Made by a program: the position numbers and the translations under genes. Shown here one piece after another: positions 6,691 through 14,687 of a DNA stretch of 15,048 bases. Origin of the DNA: Acidobacteriota bacterium (GTDB taxonomy: Bacteria > Acidobacteriota > Terriglobia > Acidiferrales > UBA7541); the NCBI GenBank assembly GCA_003224135.1, contig QHYO01000431.1:1-15048 (forward strand). The letters are read 5' to 3'. Within the stretch, counting starts at the first letter, position 1. Each line of letters opens with the position of its first letter. The notes below the pieces were generated by a model. The model did no database searches. It had not been told where the DNA came from and saw only the letters and a program-made list of their open reading frames with translations.

Positions 6691-9600
6691 ATGAAATGTG
6701 TACGTGTTGTTGGTCGGGTGCTGGTCGGCGCAGCGCTCATTTTATATGCAGCGCAGGGAATGTTGGCGCAGGAAGTCACAGCGTCGATTACCGGAACGAT
6801 TTCGGATCAAAGTGGAGGGGCTGTCGCGGACGCTACCGTGACTGCCACAGACACGGAGCGCGGAACGACGTGGACCGCGCACTCGAATGACAGCGGTTTA
6901 TACAATCTATTGCGGGTTCCGGTTGGAACCTACACTCTCCGAGTCGAAGCAAAAGGGTTCTCGTCGGTAGTTCGCGAGGCCTTCACGTTGGTGCTCAACC
7001 AGACTGCGCGTATTGACGTGGCTCTGAAAGTCGGCGATGTCTCGGTGACCGTAGAAGTTAGCGGCGATGCACCGGTTTTGAAGACGGATTCGACTCAAGT
7101 CGATACCGTTATTAACGCAGCGACGAACGACGCGCTGCCACTGGCCACTCGCAACTACGTAGAGCTGACTCTTCTGGCCCCTGGCTCTGTCACGGTCAAT
7201 CCAGATGGATTCAACACCGGTAACAACACGGACTTCGGCTCTGAGCGCCCATACATCAACGGAAATCGCGACCAATCCAACAACTTTTTGCTCGATGGCA
7301 TGGACAACAACCAAGTGTCGGATAACCTGCTTGGCTATACGCCGTCGCCGGACGCAATTCAGGAATTCAACCTCATTACCAGCAACGCGCCTGCTGAATT
7401 CGGGAACTTCCAGGGTGGTATCGTCAGCGCAACAATCAAATCCGGGACGAACAACTTCCACGGCGACGTGTGGGAGTTCTTCCGGAACGACGTTTTGAAC
7501 GCCAATAGCTGGTCGAATAATTTTGCTAGCGGAGGACCAGCCCCGAAAGACAAACTTCGCTGGAACATGTTCGGCGGCACGCTTGGCGGTCCGATTTTTA
7601 AGAACAAGTTGTTTTTCTTTGTGGACTATCAAGGACAGAGGTTTGATCACCCCAGTTCCACGGTTCAAACGACAGTGTTTACAAATGCCGAGCGAGCGGG
7701 CGATTTTTCCGAGTTGTTGGCTTCTGGGATCCAGATTCATAATCCCTGCCAAACGGGTAGCGTTGCCCAGGGAAACTGCGTGGCGTACGCGTCGAATGCA
7801 ACCCGTGCAGATTTCGCAGGAAACATCATTCCAAGCAACATGATCAGCCCTGTTGCCCAGGCATTGTTCAACTCTTCGCTGTATTTGCCTACGATCAACG
7901 GCGGAACCACGAACAACGCCCAGTACACAAAGGGATCTAATTTGAATGCGGATCAGGGCGATCTAAAAATCGATTATCAGGTCTCCAATAACGACCGGAT
8001 TTCGGGTCGATTCACTCGCTCGTATCAAAACAACCCAACAACCAATTCGTTTCTATTGCTCGGCAACGGGTACTCACAGGCACCGATCTGGAACATCACG
8101 GGAGACTGGGTGCATAGCTTTTCGCCATCCATCCAAAACGACTTTCGTATAGGGTGGAATCACGTTACCACCAACAGCGGAACGACATTTGATCCTTCCG
8201 TTGGCGAATTTGGAACCGCTCTAGGAATTGGAAACGGAAATCCTACCGGGGTTCCCGGTTTGCTGGCGATTCAAGTCGGCGGCGGAATCGCGGACATCGG
8301 AGCCGGTGAGTCGACGGCGAGTTTCGATGATCACGTCTGGCAGTTTGAAGATTCTGTCAGCGTAACCCGCGGACGGCATAACTTTAAATTTGGCGGCCAG
8401 TACTGGAAGCAGGTCATCAAGACGTTCTATGCTGGCAACAGCGGTGAATTGGGACACCTGATCTTTAACAGTAACTTCACGGCATCCTCCGCAACTGGTT
8501 CACCAACCGGAGGATTCGGCGGCGCTGACTTCTTCCTGGGATTGCCGAGCGAACTGAATCGCGGCAACAGCACGGGCCAGACGTGGCAACAATCGAGCAA
8601 CGTTTTGGGTTTCTACGGCCAGGACAATTGGCGCATTACCGACCGATTGACTCTAAATCTGGGCCTTCGTTACGAAGCCCATACGCCATGGGTCGAAGAG
8701 CATGATAAACAGGTCAACATCCAGTTGGGAACAGGCGCCGTGCTTTTTGCGGGCCAGGATGGCAACAGCCGCGCACTCTACAACGGGGTATACGGCGGAA
8801 AAGCCCTCCAACCCAGAATCGGTTTTGCCTGGTCTCCTGCGATGCTCGGCGGCCATACGGTTGTTCGCGGAGCGTTCACCATCTCCTCGTACATGGAAGG
8901 AACCGGTACAAACTTGCGTCTGCCTTTGAACCCTCCGTTCACACCGGCAGAATTTGACATTCAATATAATAGCCTTCCCCTACCCTTGCGAACGTCCACA
9001 GACGGTATTCCGGCGGTGCCGGCACCGACGCTGGACTGCCCAAATTACCAGTGCTTTGCGGGCGCGCTGCTGCGCATCTGGGATCCGAATGTGCAGCCGT
9101 CCATGTCGGACCAGTGGAACTTGACCGTCCAACACCAGTTTTGGAAGGACATGACCTTCCAGATTGGTTACGTGGGCCAGCGCGGAACTCACTTGATGGT
9201 GCCTTTCAACTATGCGCAGCGCGTGCTGAATTCTGACGGTTCAACTTCTCCTAGCCCATTCCTTGCGGGTAACCCTCAGCTTGCCGCGATTGCATCCGAT
9301 AAAGCTTCGGGCACCCAGTCCAATGGAAACATGACCTACCACGCCATGCAGGCCGTGCTGCAAAAGCACATGAGCAAGGGCTTGCAATTTCAGGTCGCTT
9401 ACACCTTTTCAAAATGCATGAGCGATAGCACGGGTTACTACGGTGCATGGGTGCGCACCGGAAGTGCTTCCGCCTATTTTCAGAATACTTATGACCAAAA
9501 AGACGAATGGGCACCCTGCTACTATGATGCCAGCCATGTCGTGAGTACGTACGCGATATACGAGTTGCCTGTAGGACGAGGAAGAATGTTCGGTACGGAC

Positions 9601-10089
9601 ATGAACAAGTTCGCCGACGCAGCGGTCGGTGGATGGTCCGTCAGCGGCATCATGACATCGTCAACGGGCTTTCCTCTGTCCGTCTTCCCCAGCGCCAATA
9701 CAACCGGCGTGGATTCTCGCGGCCCGCGACCAGACTGCCTGGGAACGACTTCAGCACAAGGCAAGGTAGATGCAACTGGCGCACAAGGCTTCCAATGGTT
9801 TACAAACCCCGGGGTTTTTCAAAACTCCGCCACCGGAACGTTCGGTACTTGTGCACCTCAACTCGGCTGGCTGCGAGGACCTGGGTACATAAACTTTGAC
9901 CTCAGCTTACAGAAAGATTTTCACATCACAGAACGCTTTAAGCTGCAATTCCGTTCAGACTTCTTGAATGCGTTCAACCACGTGAACCTCAACGGACCGA
10001 ACACTACCCTAGGCAGCCCGACGCTCGGCTTGATCAATACTGCCCAGTCGCCACGAAACATCCAATTTGCTCTCAAGTTATATTATTAG
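6691..10089 (+). CDS. TonB-dependent receptor, Oar-like, with carboxypeptidase-regulatory domain
   Basis: This 1132-residue outer-membrane beta-barrel protein imports a large or scarce substrate using TonB-supplied energy. The ATG at 6691 follows GGGGGAG by 8 bases and starts a signal peptide (VLVGAALILYAAQGMLA, cleavage probably before Gln27). A longer in-frame start at 6520 falls on the promoter -35 and is rejected. Residues 29-115 form the carboxypeptidase-regulatory-like beta-sandwich (ASITGTISDQSGGAVADATV, YNLLRVPVGTYTLRVEAKGF). The plug region at about 130-260 contains RPYINGNRDQSNNFLLDG (200-203), DAIQEFNL and GGIVSATIKSGTNNFHG. The rest is barrel, with FGGTLGGPIFKNKLFFF typical of the acidobacterial Oar type, ending in the aromatic beta-signal FALKLYY. 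Such receptors are numerous in Acidobacteriota and are thought to take up glycans or peptides. Promoter repeats imply control by the adjacent GntR protein. The substrate is unknown. Confidence 0.93.
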   Translation: MKCVRVVGRVLVGAALILYAAQGMLAQEVTASITGTISDQSGGAVADATVTATDTERGTTWTAHSNDSGLYNLLRVPVGTYTLRVEAKGFSSVVREAFTLVLNQTARIDVALKVGDVSVTVEVSGDAPVLKTDSTQVDTVINAATNDALPLATRNYVELTLLAPGSVTVNPDGFNTGNNTDFGSERPYINGNRDQSNNFLLDGMDNNQVSDNLLGYTPSPDAIQEFNLITSNAPAEFGNFQGGIVSATIKSGTNNFHGDVWEFFRNDVLNANSWSNNFASGGPAPKDKLRWNMFGGTLGGPIFKNKLFFFVDYQGQRFDHPSSTVQTTVFTNAERAGDFSELLASGIQIHNPCQTGSVAQGNCVAYASNATRADFAGNIIPSNMISPVAQALFNSSLYLPTINGGTTNNAQYTKGSNLNADQGDLKIDYQVSNNDRISGRFTRSYQNNPTTNSFLLLGNGYSQAPIWNITGDWVHSFSPSIQNDFRIGWNHVTTNSGTTFDPSVGEFGTALGIGNGNPTGVPGLLAIQVGGGIADIGAGESTASFDDHVWQFEDSVSVTRGRHNFKFGGQYWKQVIKTFYAGNSGELGHLIFNSNFTASSATGSPTGGFGGADFFLGLPSELNRGNSTGQTWQQSSNVLGFYGQDNWRITDRLTLNLGLRYEAHTPWVEEHDKQVNIQLGTGAVLFAGQDGNSRALYNGVYGGKALQPRIGFAWSPAMLGGHTVVRGAFTISSYMEGTGTNLRLPLNPPFTPAEFDIQYNSLPLPLRTSTDGIPAVPAPTLDCPNYQCFAGALLRIWDPNVQPSMSDQWNLTVQHQFWKDMTFQIGYVGQRGTHLMVPFNYAQRVLNSDGSTSPSPFLAGNPQLAAIASDKASGTQSNGNMTYHAMQAVLQKHMSKGLQFQVAYTFSKCMSDSTGYYGAWVRTGSASAYFQNTYDQKDEWAPCYYDASHVVSTYAIYELPVGRGRMFGTDMNKFADAAVGGWSVSGIMTSSTGFPLSVFPSANTTGVDSRGPRPDCLGTTSAQGKVDATGAQGFQWFTNPGVFQNSATGTFGTCAPQLGWLRGPGYINFDLSLQKDFHITERFKLQFRSDFLNAFNHVNLNGPNTTLGSPTLGLINTAQSPRNIQFALKLYY

Positions 10090-10109
10090 ACTGAGCGCGA
10101 GTATAATCG

Positions 10110-10150
10110 GGGGCAAGCGTCCAAAACAGACACTTGCCTCCGCTTGTTTT
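10110..10150 (+). promoter_or_regulatory. Two mutually exclusive hairpins before the TPR gene
   Basis: The gap between the receptor and the TPR gene contains GGCAAG (10112-10117), which can pair with CTTGCC (10133-10138). CAAGCG (10114-10119) can instead pair with CGCTTG (10141-10146), which is followed at once by TTTT and the ATG. The second structure resembles a weak terminator. An attenuation role is speculative. A TATAAT at 10102-10107 lacks a good -35. Confidence 0.25.
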
Positions 10151-11125
10151 ATGAAGCTGAAACCGACCCTCTCATTATTTGTTTTCTGTTTTGCTATCGG
10201 CCCCGCTTCGATGGCCCAGAAGCCCACGGAACCCTCAAATGTCAATTTGAAGGCTGTTCAGCAAGGGATTGCTCTATCTGAGCAAGGACGTTGCGGAGAA
10301 GCGCTGTCCCTGTTGAGAAAATTCGCTTCTGTCGGACAAAGTAACAAGGACGTCAAATTGAGAGCTGGGCTGGCCACAGTTCGCTGCGCGATGACCATGG
10401 ACCGTGCGGATGTCGCTGTAGATGCGATTCGAATATTGACCCGTGATTTTCCTGCAGATCCCGACGTTTTGTACGCCACCGTTCACGCCTATTCCGATCT
10501 ATCCACAAGGGCATCTCTGGCCTTGGTTCGTGTGGCTCCTTCGTCCTATCAGGCCCGGCAATTGAACGCCGAGTCTTTAGAGGCCCAGGGAAGATGGGAT
10601 GACGCAGCGAATGAATACCGGGCCATCCTGAAGCAGGATCCAAAATTGGCTGGCATGCATTTTCGTATAGGGAGATGCATTCTCTCCAAGGAAGAAACTT
10701 CAACAACCAGCGCCGACGCTAAAAAGGAGTTTGAGGCAGAGCTAAAAATCGATCCAAACAACGCGGGCGCCGAATATATTCTCGGAGAATTGGCCCAACA
10801 TGCCAGCGATTGGGGCGGCGCAATTGAACATTTCGGCAGAGCCGCAAAATTAAGTCCGGGATTTGCTGAAGCTCAATTAGGCCTGGGCATGGCGCTGATA
10901 GCGACCAACAAATTCGATCAAGCTGTGGCGCCACTTGAAGCATATACAAAGATTCAGCCGGGCAATCCTGCAGGTCATTATCAACTGATGATGGCTTACA
11001 GTCGAACAGGTCGCAAAGAAGATGCCGCACGAGAAGCTGCATTACAGCGACAAACGGCGGAAAAGTTAGAACAGGAAAAGCAGAGGAACCGAGGGGTTGA
11101 ACCATCGCAACCTCCAACCCCGTGA
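10151..11125 (+). CDS. Exported tetratricopeptide-repeat protein
   Basis: This 324-residue protein has a signal peptide (LSLFVFCFAIGPASMA, cleavage probably before Gln23) and a helical-repeat body, so it should act in the periplasm or at the outer membrane as a protein- or ligand-binding scaffold. TPR-like helix pairs are clearest at about 133-166 (LEAQGRWDDAANEYRAILKQDP), 168-202 (ending KKEFEAELKIDPNN), 204-236 (ILGELAQHASDWGGAIEHFGRAAKLSP) and 238-270 (LGLGMALIATNKFDQAVAPLEAYTKIQP). A charged Gln/Lys/Glu-rich tail ends in PSQPPTP. The frame is open back to 10067, but the signal peptide fixes the start at 10151; no good ribosome site precedes it. It lies 61 bp after the receptor. TPR proteins often accompany such receptors and CRTAC1 proteins in this phylum. 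Whether it serves as a SusD-like lid is unknown. Confidence 0.82.
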   Translation: MKLKPTLSLFVFCFAIGPASMAQKPTEPSNVNLKAVQQGIALSEQGRCGEALSLLRKFASVGQSNKDVKLRAGLATVRCAMTMDRADVAVDAIRILTRDFPADPDVLYATVHAYSDLSTRASLALVRVAPSSYQARQLNAESLEAQGRWDDAANEYRAILKQDPKLAGMHFRIGRCILSKEETSTTSADAKKEFEAELKIDPNNAGAEYILGELAQHASDWGGAIEHFGRAAKLSPGFAEAQLGLGMALIATNKFDQAVAPLEAYTKIQPGNPAGHYQLMMAYSRTGRKEDAAREAALQRQTAEKLEQEKQRNRGVEPSQPPTP

Positions 11126-11173
11126 TACGGCTTAAACTTTAGAACTCTCGCGGCACGAAGCTTTGCCCTTAAC

Positions 11174-11207
11174 AAACTTGAAGTGCAAGTTTCGAGATTC
11201 ATTTTTT
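11174..11207 (+). promoter_or_regulatory. Inverted repeat and T-tract between TPR and CRTAC1 genes
   Basis: AAACTTG-AAGTG-CAAGTTT (11174-11192) is a perfect 7-bp stem with a 5-base loop, followed ten bases later by TTTTTT (11202-11207). The gap between stem and T-run and the low GC of the stem argue against a strong terminator. The 112-bp gap could instead hold a weak promoter, or a structure that tunes expression of the following genes. Confidence 0.3.
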
Positions 11208-11237
11208 ATCCAGCATTGCGGCAGGAGACTCTGAAAC

Positions 11238-12883
11238 GTGGGTCATAGTGAGTTCCGTTGGCCATATCACTTGTTTCCACGCAGAGAATTTCTGCGTTTA
11301 CTGGCGGAAAGCACGATTGCAAGCGGTGTAGGGTACATAGCAACGGCCGCACTCCTGAAACCTATCTTCCGGAGACCACCGGCGCGGGCTGCGCGTTTCT
11401 TGACTACGACAATGACGGCTGGATGGACATTTACCTGGTAAACAGCGGCCCGTGCGATTTCTTTCAGCCGAAGACTCCGCTGCGCAACGCGCTTTACAAG
11501 AACAATCGCGATGGAACGTTCACTGACGTAACGGAAAAGGCGGGCGTATCCGGAAATGCCTACGGAATGGGCGTCGCGGTGGGAGATTACGATGGCGACG
11601 GATTTCCCGATATCTATGTGACGCAATATCCGCATAGCGTGCTGTATCACAACAATGGCGATGGCACGTTTACGGATGTAACAGCGAAGGCCGGGGTAGC
11701 CGCCCCGGGATGGGGGACGAGCGCGGTTTGGTTCGACTACGACAATGACGGCGCTCTTGATCTCTTTGTTTGCCGCTTTGTTGACTTTTCCAAAGCCAAA
11801 AATAAATTTTGCGGCAATCTGAAAACCGGTGAACGCTGGTACTGCATCCCCAGCGTGTACGATCCGATGCCGTGCTGGCTTTTTCACAACAATGGTGACG
11901 GCACATTCACGGACGTCAGCAAGCAAAGTGGAATCGCCAGTGTAAAAGGAAAAGCTTGGGGCGCCGTTGCGTGTGACGTCAATAATGACGGCTTGATGGA
12001 CATTTTTGTCGCCAACGACACCGTTGCCAATTTTCTGTACATCAATCGCGGCAAAGGAAAATTTGACGAAGCTGGATTGCTGGCAGGTGTTGCATACAGC
12101 GCTTATGGACGGCCGCGTTCAGGCATGGGCGTGGATGCCGCCGATTTCAACCAGGACGGCTGGATGGATTTGTTTGTCGCGAACGTGGATCAGGAGATGT
12201 TTTCCCTTTATCAGAACAACAAAGACGAGACTTTTCGCGATGTGGCGATTGCGACGGGAATTGGTTCAGCTACTCGGCTGCTCAGCGGTTGGGGCCTTAA
12301 ATTCTTTGATTACGACAATGACGGCGAACTGGATCTACTGCTGTGCAACGGGCATCCGGACGATCACGTCGACGCGCGCGTAGGAGGGGTCACATACCTT
12401 GAGCCCATGCTGCTTTTCCGGAACACTGCTAAGGGTTTAAAGAATGTAAGCGGCGAAAGCGGAGATATTTTTCGGAAAAGCCTGGCTGCGCGTGGAATGG
12501 CGTTGGGCGATTTTGACAACGATGGCTCGGTGGACGTGTTGATAGCCACAAACAACGGCGCTCCCGTACTGCTGCGCAACAATGCCGGAAAAGAAAATCA
12601 CTGGCTGGGAGTTCAGCTGATCGGGAAGAAGTCCAATGCGGATGCTATCGGAGCTCGAGTCACCTACCAGGCCGGAAACTTGATGCGCAGGCGCGTAAAA
12701 GTGGGCGGAGGCAGCTACCTTTCCTCTCACGATCCGCGTATTGTCTTAGGCCTGGGAAAACGCGAAACAATCGATTGGCTTGAAGTGAAATGGCCGCTGC
12801 CGGGCGGCGGAACGCAGCACTTCAGGGATCTTCCTATCGACCGCTACATTACGATTGTAGAAGGGGAAGAAAAATGGAAGTAG
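11238..12883 (+). CDS. CRTAC1 family FG-GAP repeat protein with ASPIC/UnbV domain, apparent frameshift near the N-terminus
   Basis: The product is a calcium-binding-type beta-propeller of the CRTAC1/ASPIC-UnbV group, usually exported. Seven D-x-D/N-x-D-G-x-x-D motifs are visible ([63 protein letters not shown]), which suits seven blades. [15 protein letters not shown] units recur between them. The C-terminal ASPIC/UnbV domain covers about 12590-12870 ([31 protein letters not shown]). The best start is GTG 11238, ten bases after AGGAG, giving [21 protein letters not shown] in frame. Conserved sequence then continues as [19 protein letters not shown] in another frame from 11336. One missing base near 11334-11336 would join them. 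Without it, only a TTG start at 11258 opens the main frame, with a nonsense N-terminus. The RREFLRLL stretch resembles a twin-arginine motif, but the following segment is not clearly hydrophobic. This may be a true mutation or a sequencing error. Confidence 0.85.
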
Positions 12884-13030
12884 TGCCACGATTAGTCACA
12901 CGTTTCACGATTCTGCTGCAGCCGCGCGTGCAGACAGGAGTCGAAGGTCGGATTCTTCCATCTGAAATTTGATGCGACCCTGTTGAAAAAGAGTCATCTG
13001 CGCCAGAAGGGGCGGTGCACGTCCATCGAT

Positions 13031-13846
13031 ATGTTCAAAGCCTTGCGAAACTCGCCTAACATTATTTTCGTGCGCCTACTGCTGCTGGCGCTCGCGTCGT
13101 GCTCACTCAATGGCTTCCTTGCAGGGCAGGACAAGATGCCCCGCTTCCGCGTCGTTGCCCTCGCAGAGCACGGTGGCATTCATAAGCCCTTTGTCGACGC
13201 CGCCAAGGTTTGGCTCGGAAAATTGGCCAGCGAGAACAATTTCACCGTGGACTACATCGAAGACACGCAAAAAATCGACGACGCATTTCTCGCACAATAT
13301 AATCTGTTCATCCAGCTGAATTACCCTCCCTATAATTGGACCGACACGTCACAGGCCGCCTTCATTAAGTACATCGAAGAAGGCAAAGGTGGTTGGATCG
13401 GATTCCACCACGCCACTCTCTTGGGAGAGTTTGACGGTTTCCCGATGTGGACCTGGTTCCACCGATTCATGGGAGGAGTTCGCTTCAAGAATTACATTGC
13501 TACGTTTGTTACCGGCACAGTTATGGTTGAGGACAAGAGCCATCCGGCGATGAAAGGCATTGCTTCACCTTTCCGGATCGAAAAGGAGGAGTGGTACACC
13601 TACGACACCACACCGCGGCCAAACGTCCATGTGCTGGCCAGCGTGGACGAGAACACTTACACCCCCTCCACTGATCAAAAGATGGGAGACCATCCGGTAA
13701 TCTGGACCAACAAACACTGCAAGGCCAGGAATATCTACATATTCATGGGTCACCATCCGGAGCTGTTCGAAAACCAGGCATTCACGCTCCTGTTTAGGAA
13801 TTCCATTTTCTGGGCCGCTGGTCGGCAGGAGAATCGCGAAAAATGA
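13031..13846 (+). CDS. Exported ThuA-domain protein (first of three)
   Basis: This 271-residue protein contains a ThuA domain, a flavodoxin/glutamine-amidotransferase-like fold named after the Rhizobium trehalose-utilisation protein. The domain runs from about 38 to 265. FRVVALAEHGGIHKPFVDAA opens it, followed by GGWIGFHH (120-127), KSHPAMKG, EEWYTYDTTPRPNVHVLASVD, and DHPVIWTNKHCKARNIYIFMGHHPELF (220-246), the family's conserved end segment. The N-terminus is a hydrophobic signal (VRLLLLALASC). LASC fits a lipobox, so lipidation at Cys24 is possible, but ordinary cleavage further on cannot be excluded. I chose ATG 13031 because it directly precedes the signal; the longer in-frame start, TTG 12983, has no ribosome site. 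A 147-bp gap after the CRTAC1 gene shows nothing definite. The stop overlaps the next gene by 4 bp. Confidence 0.85.
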   Translation: MFKALRNSPNIIFVRLLLLALASCSLNGFLAGQDKMPRFRVVALAEHGGIHKPFVDAAKVWLGKLASENNFTVDYIEDTQKIDDAFLAQYNLFIQLNYPPYNWTDTSQAAFIKYIEEGKGGWIGFHHATLLGEFDGFPMWTWFHRFMGGVRFKNYIATFVTGTVMVEDKSHPAMKGIASPFRIEKEEWYTYDTTPRPNVHVLASVDENTYTPSTDQKMGDHPVIWTNKHCKARNIYIFMGHHPELFENQAFTLLFRNSIFWAAGRQENREK

Positions 13847-14652
13847 AGCGAGCGGCTGTTCCTGGGGAAATACCGCGTAGAGCCTGTCTGTTCACTGGAT
13901 TTCAGGCACTGTGCGCGGCCACTCTTTTGATGTTTTCTTGGAATGGAGTTGCAGTTGCAAAAGAACCCGCTTTCAAGGTACTCGCATTCTACTCGACAGA
14001 TGTTGAGCCCGATCATGTGCATGCTGCCAAGGATGCCCTCGCTTTCTTTCAAGATCTGGCCGCAAAAAACAACTTTGTGTTTGACGCAACGACGGACTGG
14101 GGAAAGCTCAGTGAAAGCGATCTAAAGCCGTACCGCCTGATCCTGTGGCTGAACAATTTCCCTCAAACTCCGGAGCAACGAGCGGCCTTCGAGAAGTACA
14201 TGGAACACGGCGGCGGCTGGCTGGGTCTTCACGTTGCAGGTTACAACGATAAAACGACGAATTGGCCGTGGTTTGTAGATTTTCTGGGTGGAGCGGTGTT
14301 TTACACGAATAACTGGCCGCCACTGCCGGCGAAATTGGCTGTCGATGACCGGACGCATCCCGTGACCAGGCAACTTCCCGCGACCTACCTGGCCCCAGCG
14401 AACGAGTGGTATCTCTGGAAGCCCAGCCCGCGCCTTAATCGGAATGTCCAGGTCCTCGTTACGCTCGATCCTTCCAACTACCCAATCGGCGTCAAGGACG
14501 TCATTACCGGCGGCGACCTTCCCGTCGTGTGGACGAACACCAGGTACAGAATGATCTACATGAATATGGGTCATGGAGAAAAGATTTATTCCGACGCGAC
14601 ACAAAACGAGCTGTTCAAAAATGCAATTCTCTGGCTCGGGAATCAGAAGTAA
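13843..14652 (+). CDS. Exported ThuA-domain protein (second of three)
   Basis: This 269-residue protein begins with the ATGA overlap at the end of the preceding ThuA gene, so the two are probably translationally coupled. A signal peptide (ALCAATLLMFSWNGVAVA, cleavage probably before Lys40) directs it out of the cytoplasm. The ThuA domain at about 44-266 keeps the same landmarks as its neighbour: FKVLAFYSTDVEPDHVHAAKDALAFF, YRLILWLNNFP, GGGWLGLH (123-130), RTHPVTRQLP, NEWYLWKPSPRLNRNVQVLVTLD, and LPVVWTNTRYRMIYMNMGHG (226-245). It differs enough from the first copy to be an old duplicate or an independently acquired relative rather than a recent tandem copy. The catalytic activity of the family is not established from sequence. 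ThuA in rhizobia acts with an oxidoreductase in 3-keto-disaccharide metabolism, so a role in sugar oxidation or cleavage is a reasonable guess. Confidence 0.85.
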   Translation: MKRAAVPGEIPRRACLFTGFQALCAATLLMFSWNGVAVAKEPAFKVLAFYSTDVEPDHVHAAKDALAFFQDLAAKNNFVFDATTDWGKLSESDLKPYRLILWLNNFPQTPEQRAAFEKYMEHGGGWLGLHVAGYNDKTTNWPWFVDFLGGAVFYTNNWPPLPAKLAVDDRTHPVTRQLPATYLAPANEWYLWKPSPRLNRNVQVLVTLDPSNYPIGVKDVITGGDLPVVWTNTRYRMIYMNMGHGEKIYSDATQNELFKNAILWLGNQK

Positions 14653-14687
14653 CTTCCTCGGCGGCAGGAAACAGTGGAGGACCACAA

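Noticed and set aside
6907..7752. 281-codon - strand frame inside the TonB receptor gene
   Set aside because: Antisense shadow of a long, well-supported receptor coding region; no ribosome site or domain signature.
11267..11926. 219-codon - strand frame opposite the CRTAC1 gene
   Set aside because: Its repetitive IVVVE-like segments are the reverse reading of the repeated D-x-D-x-D-G motifs, not an independent protein.
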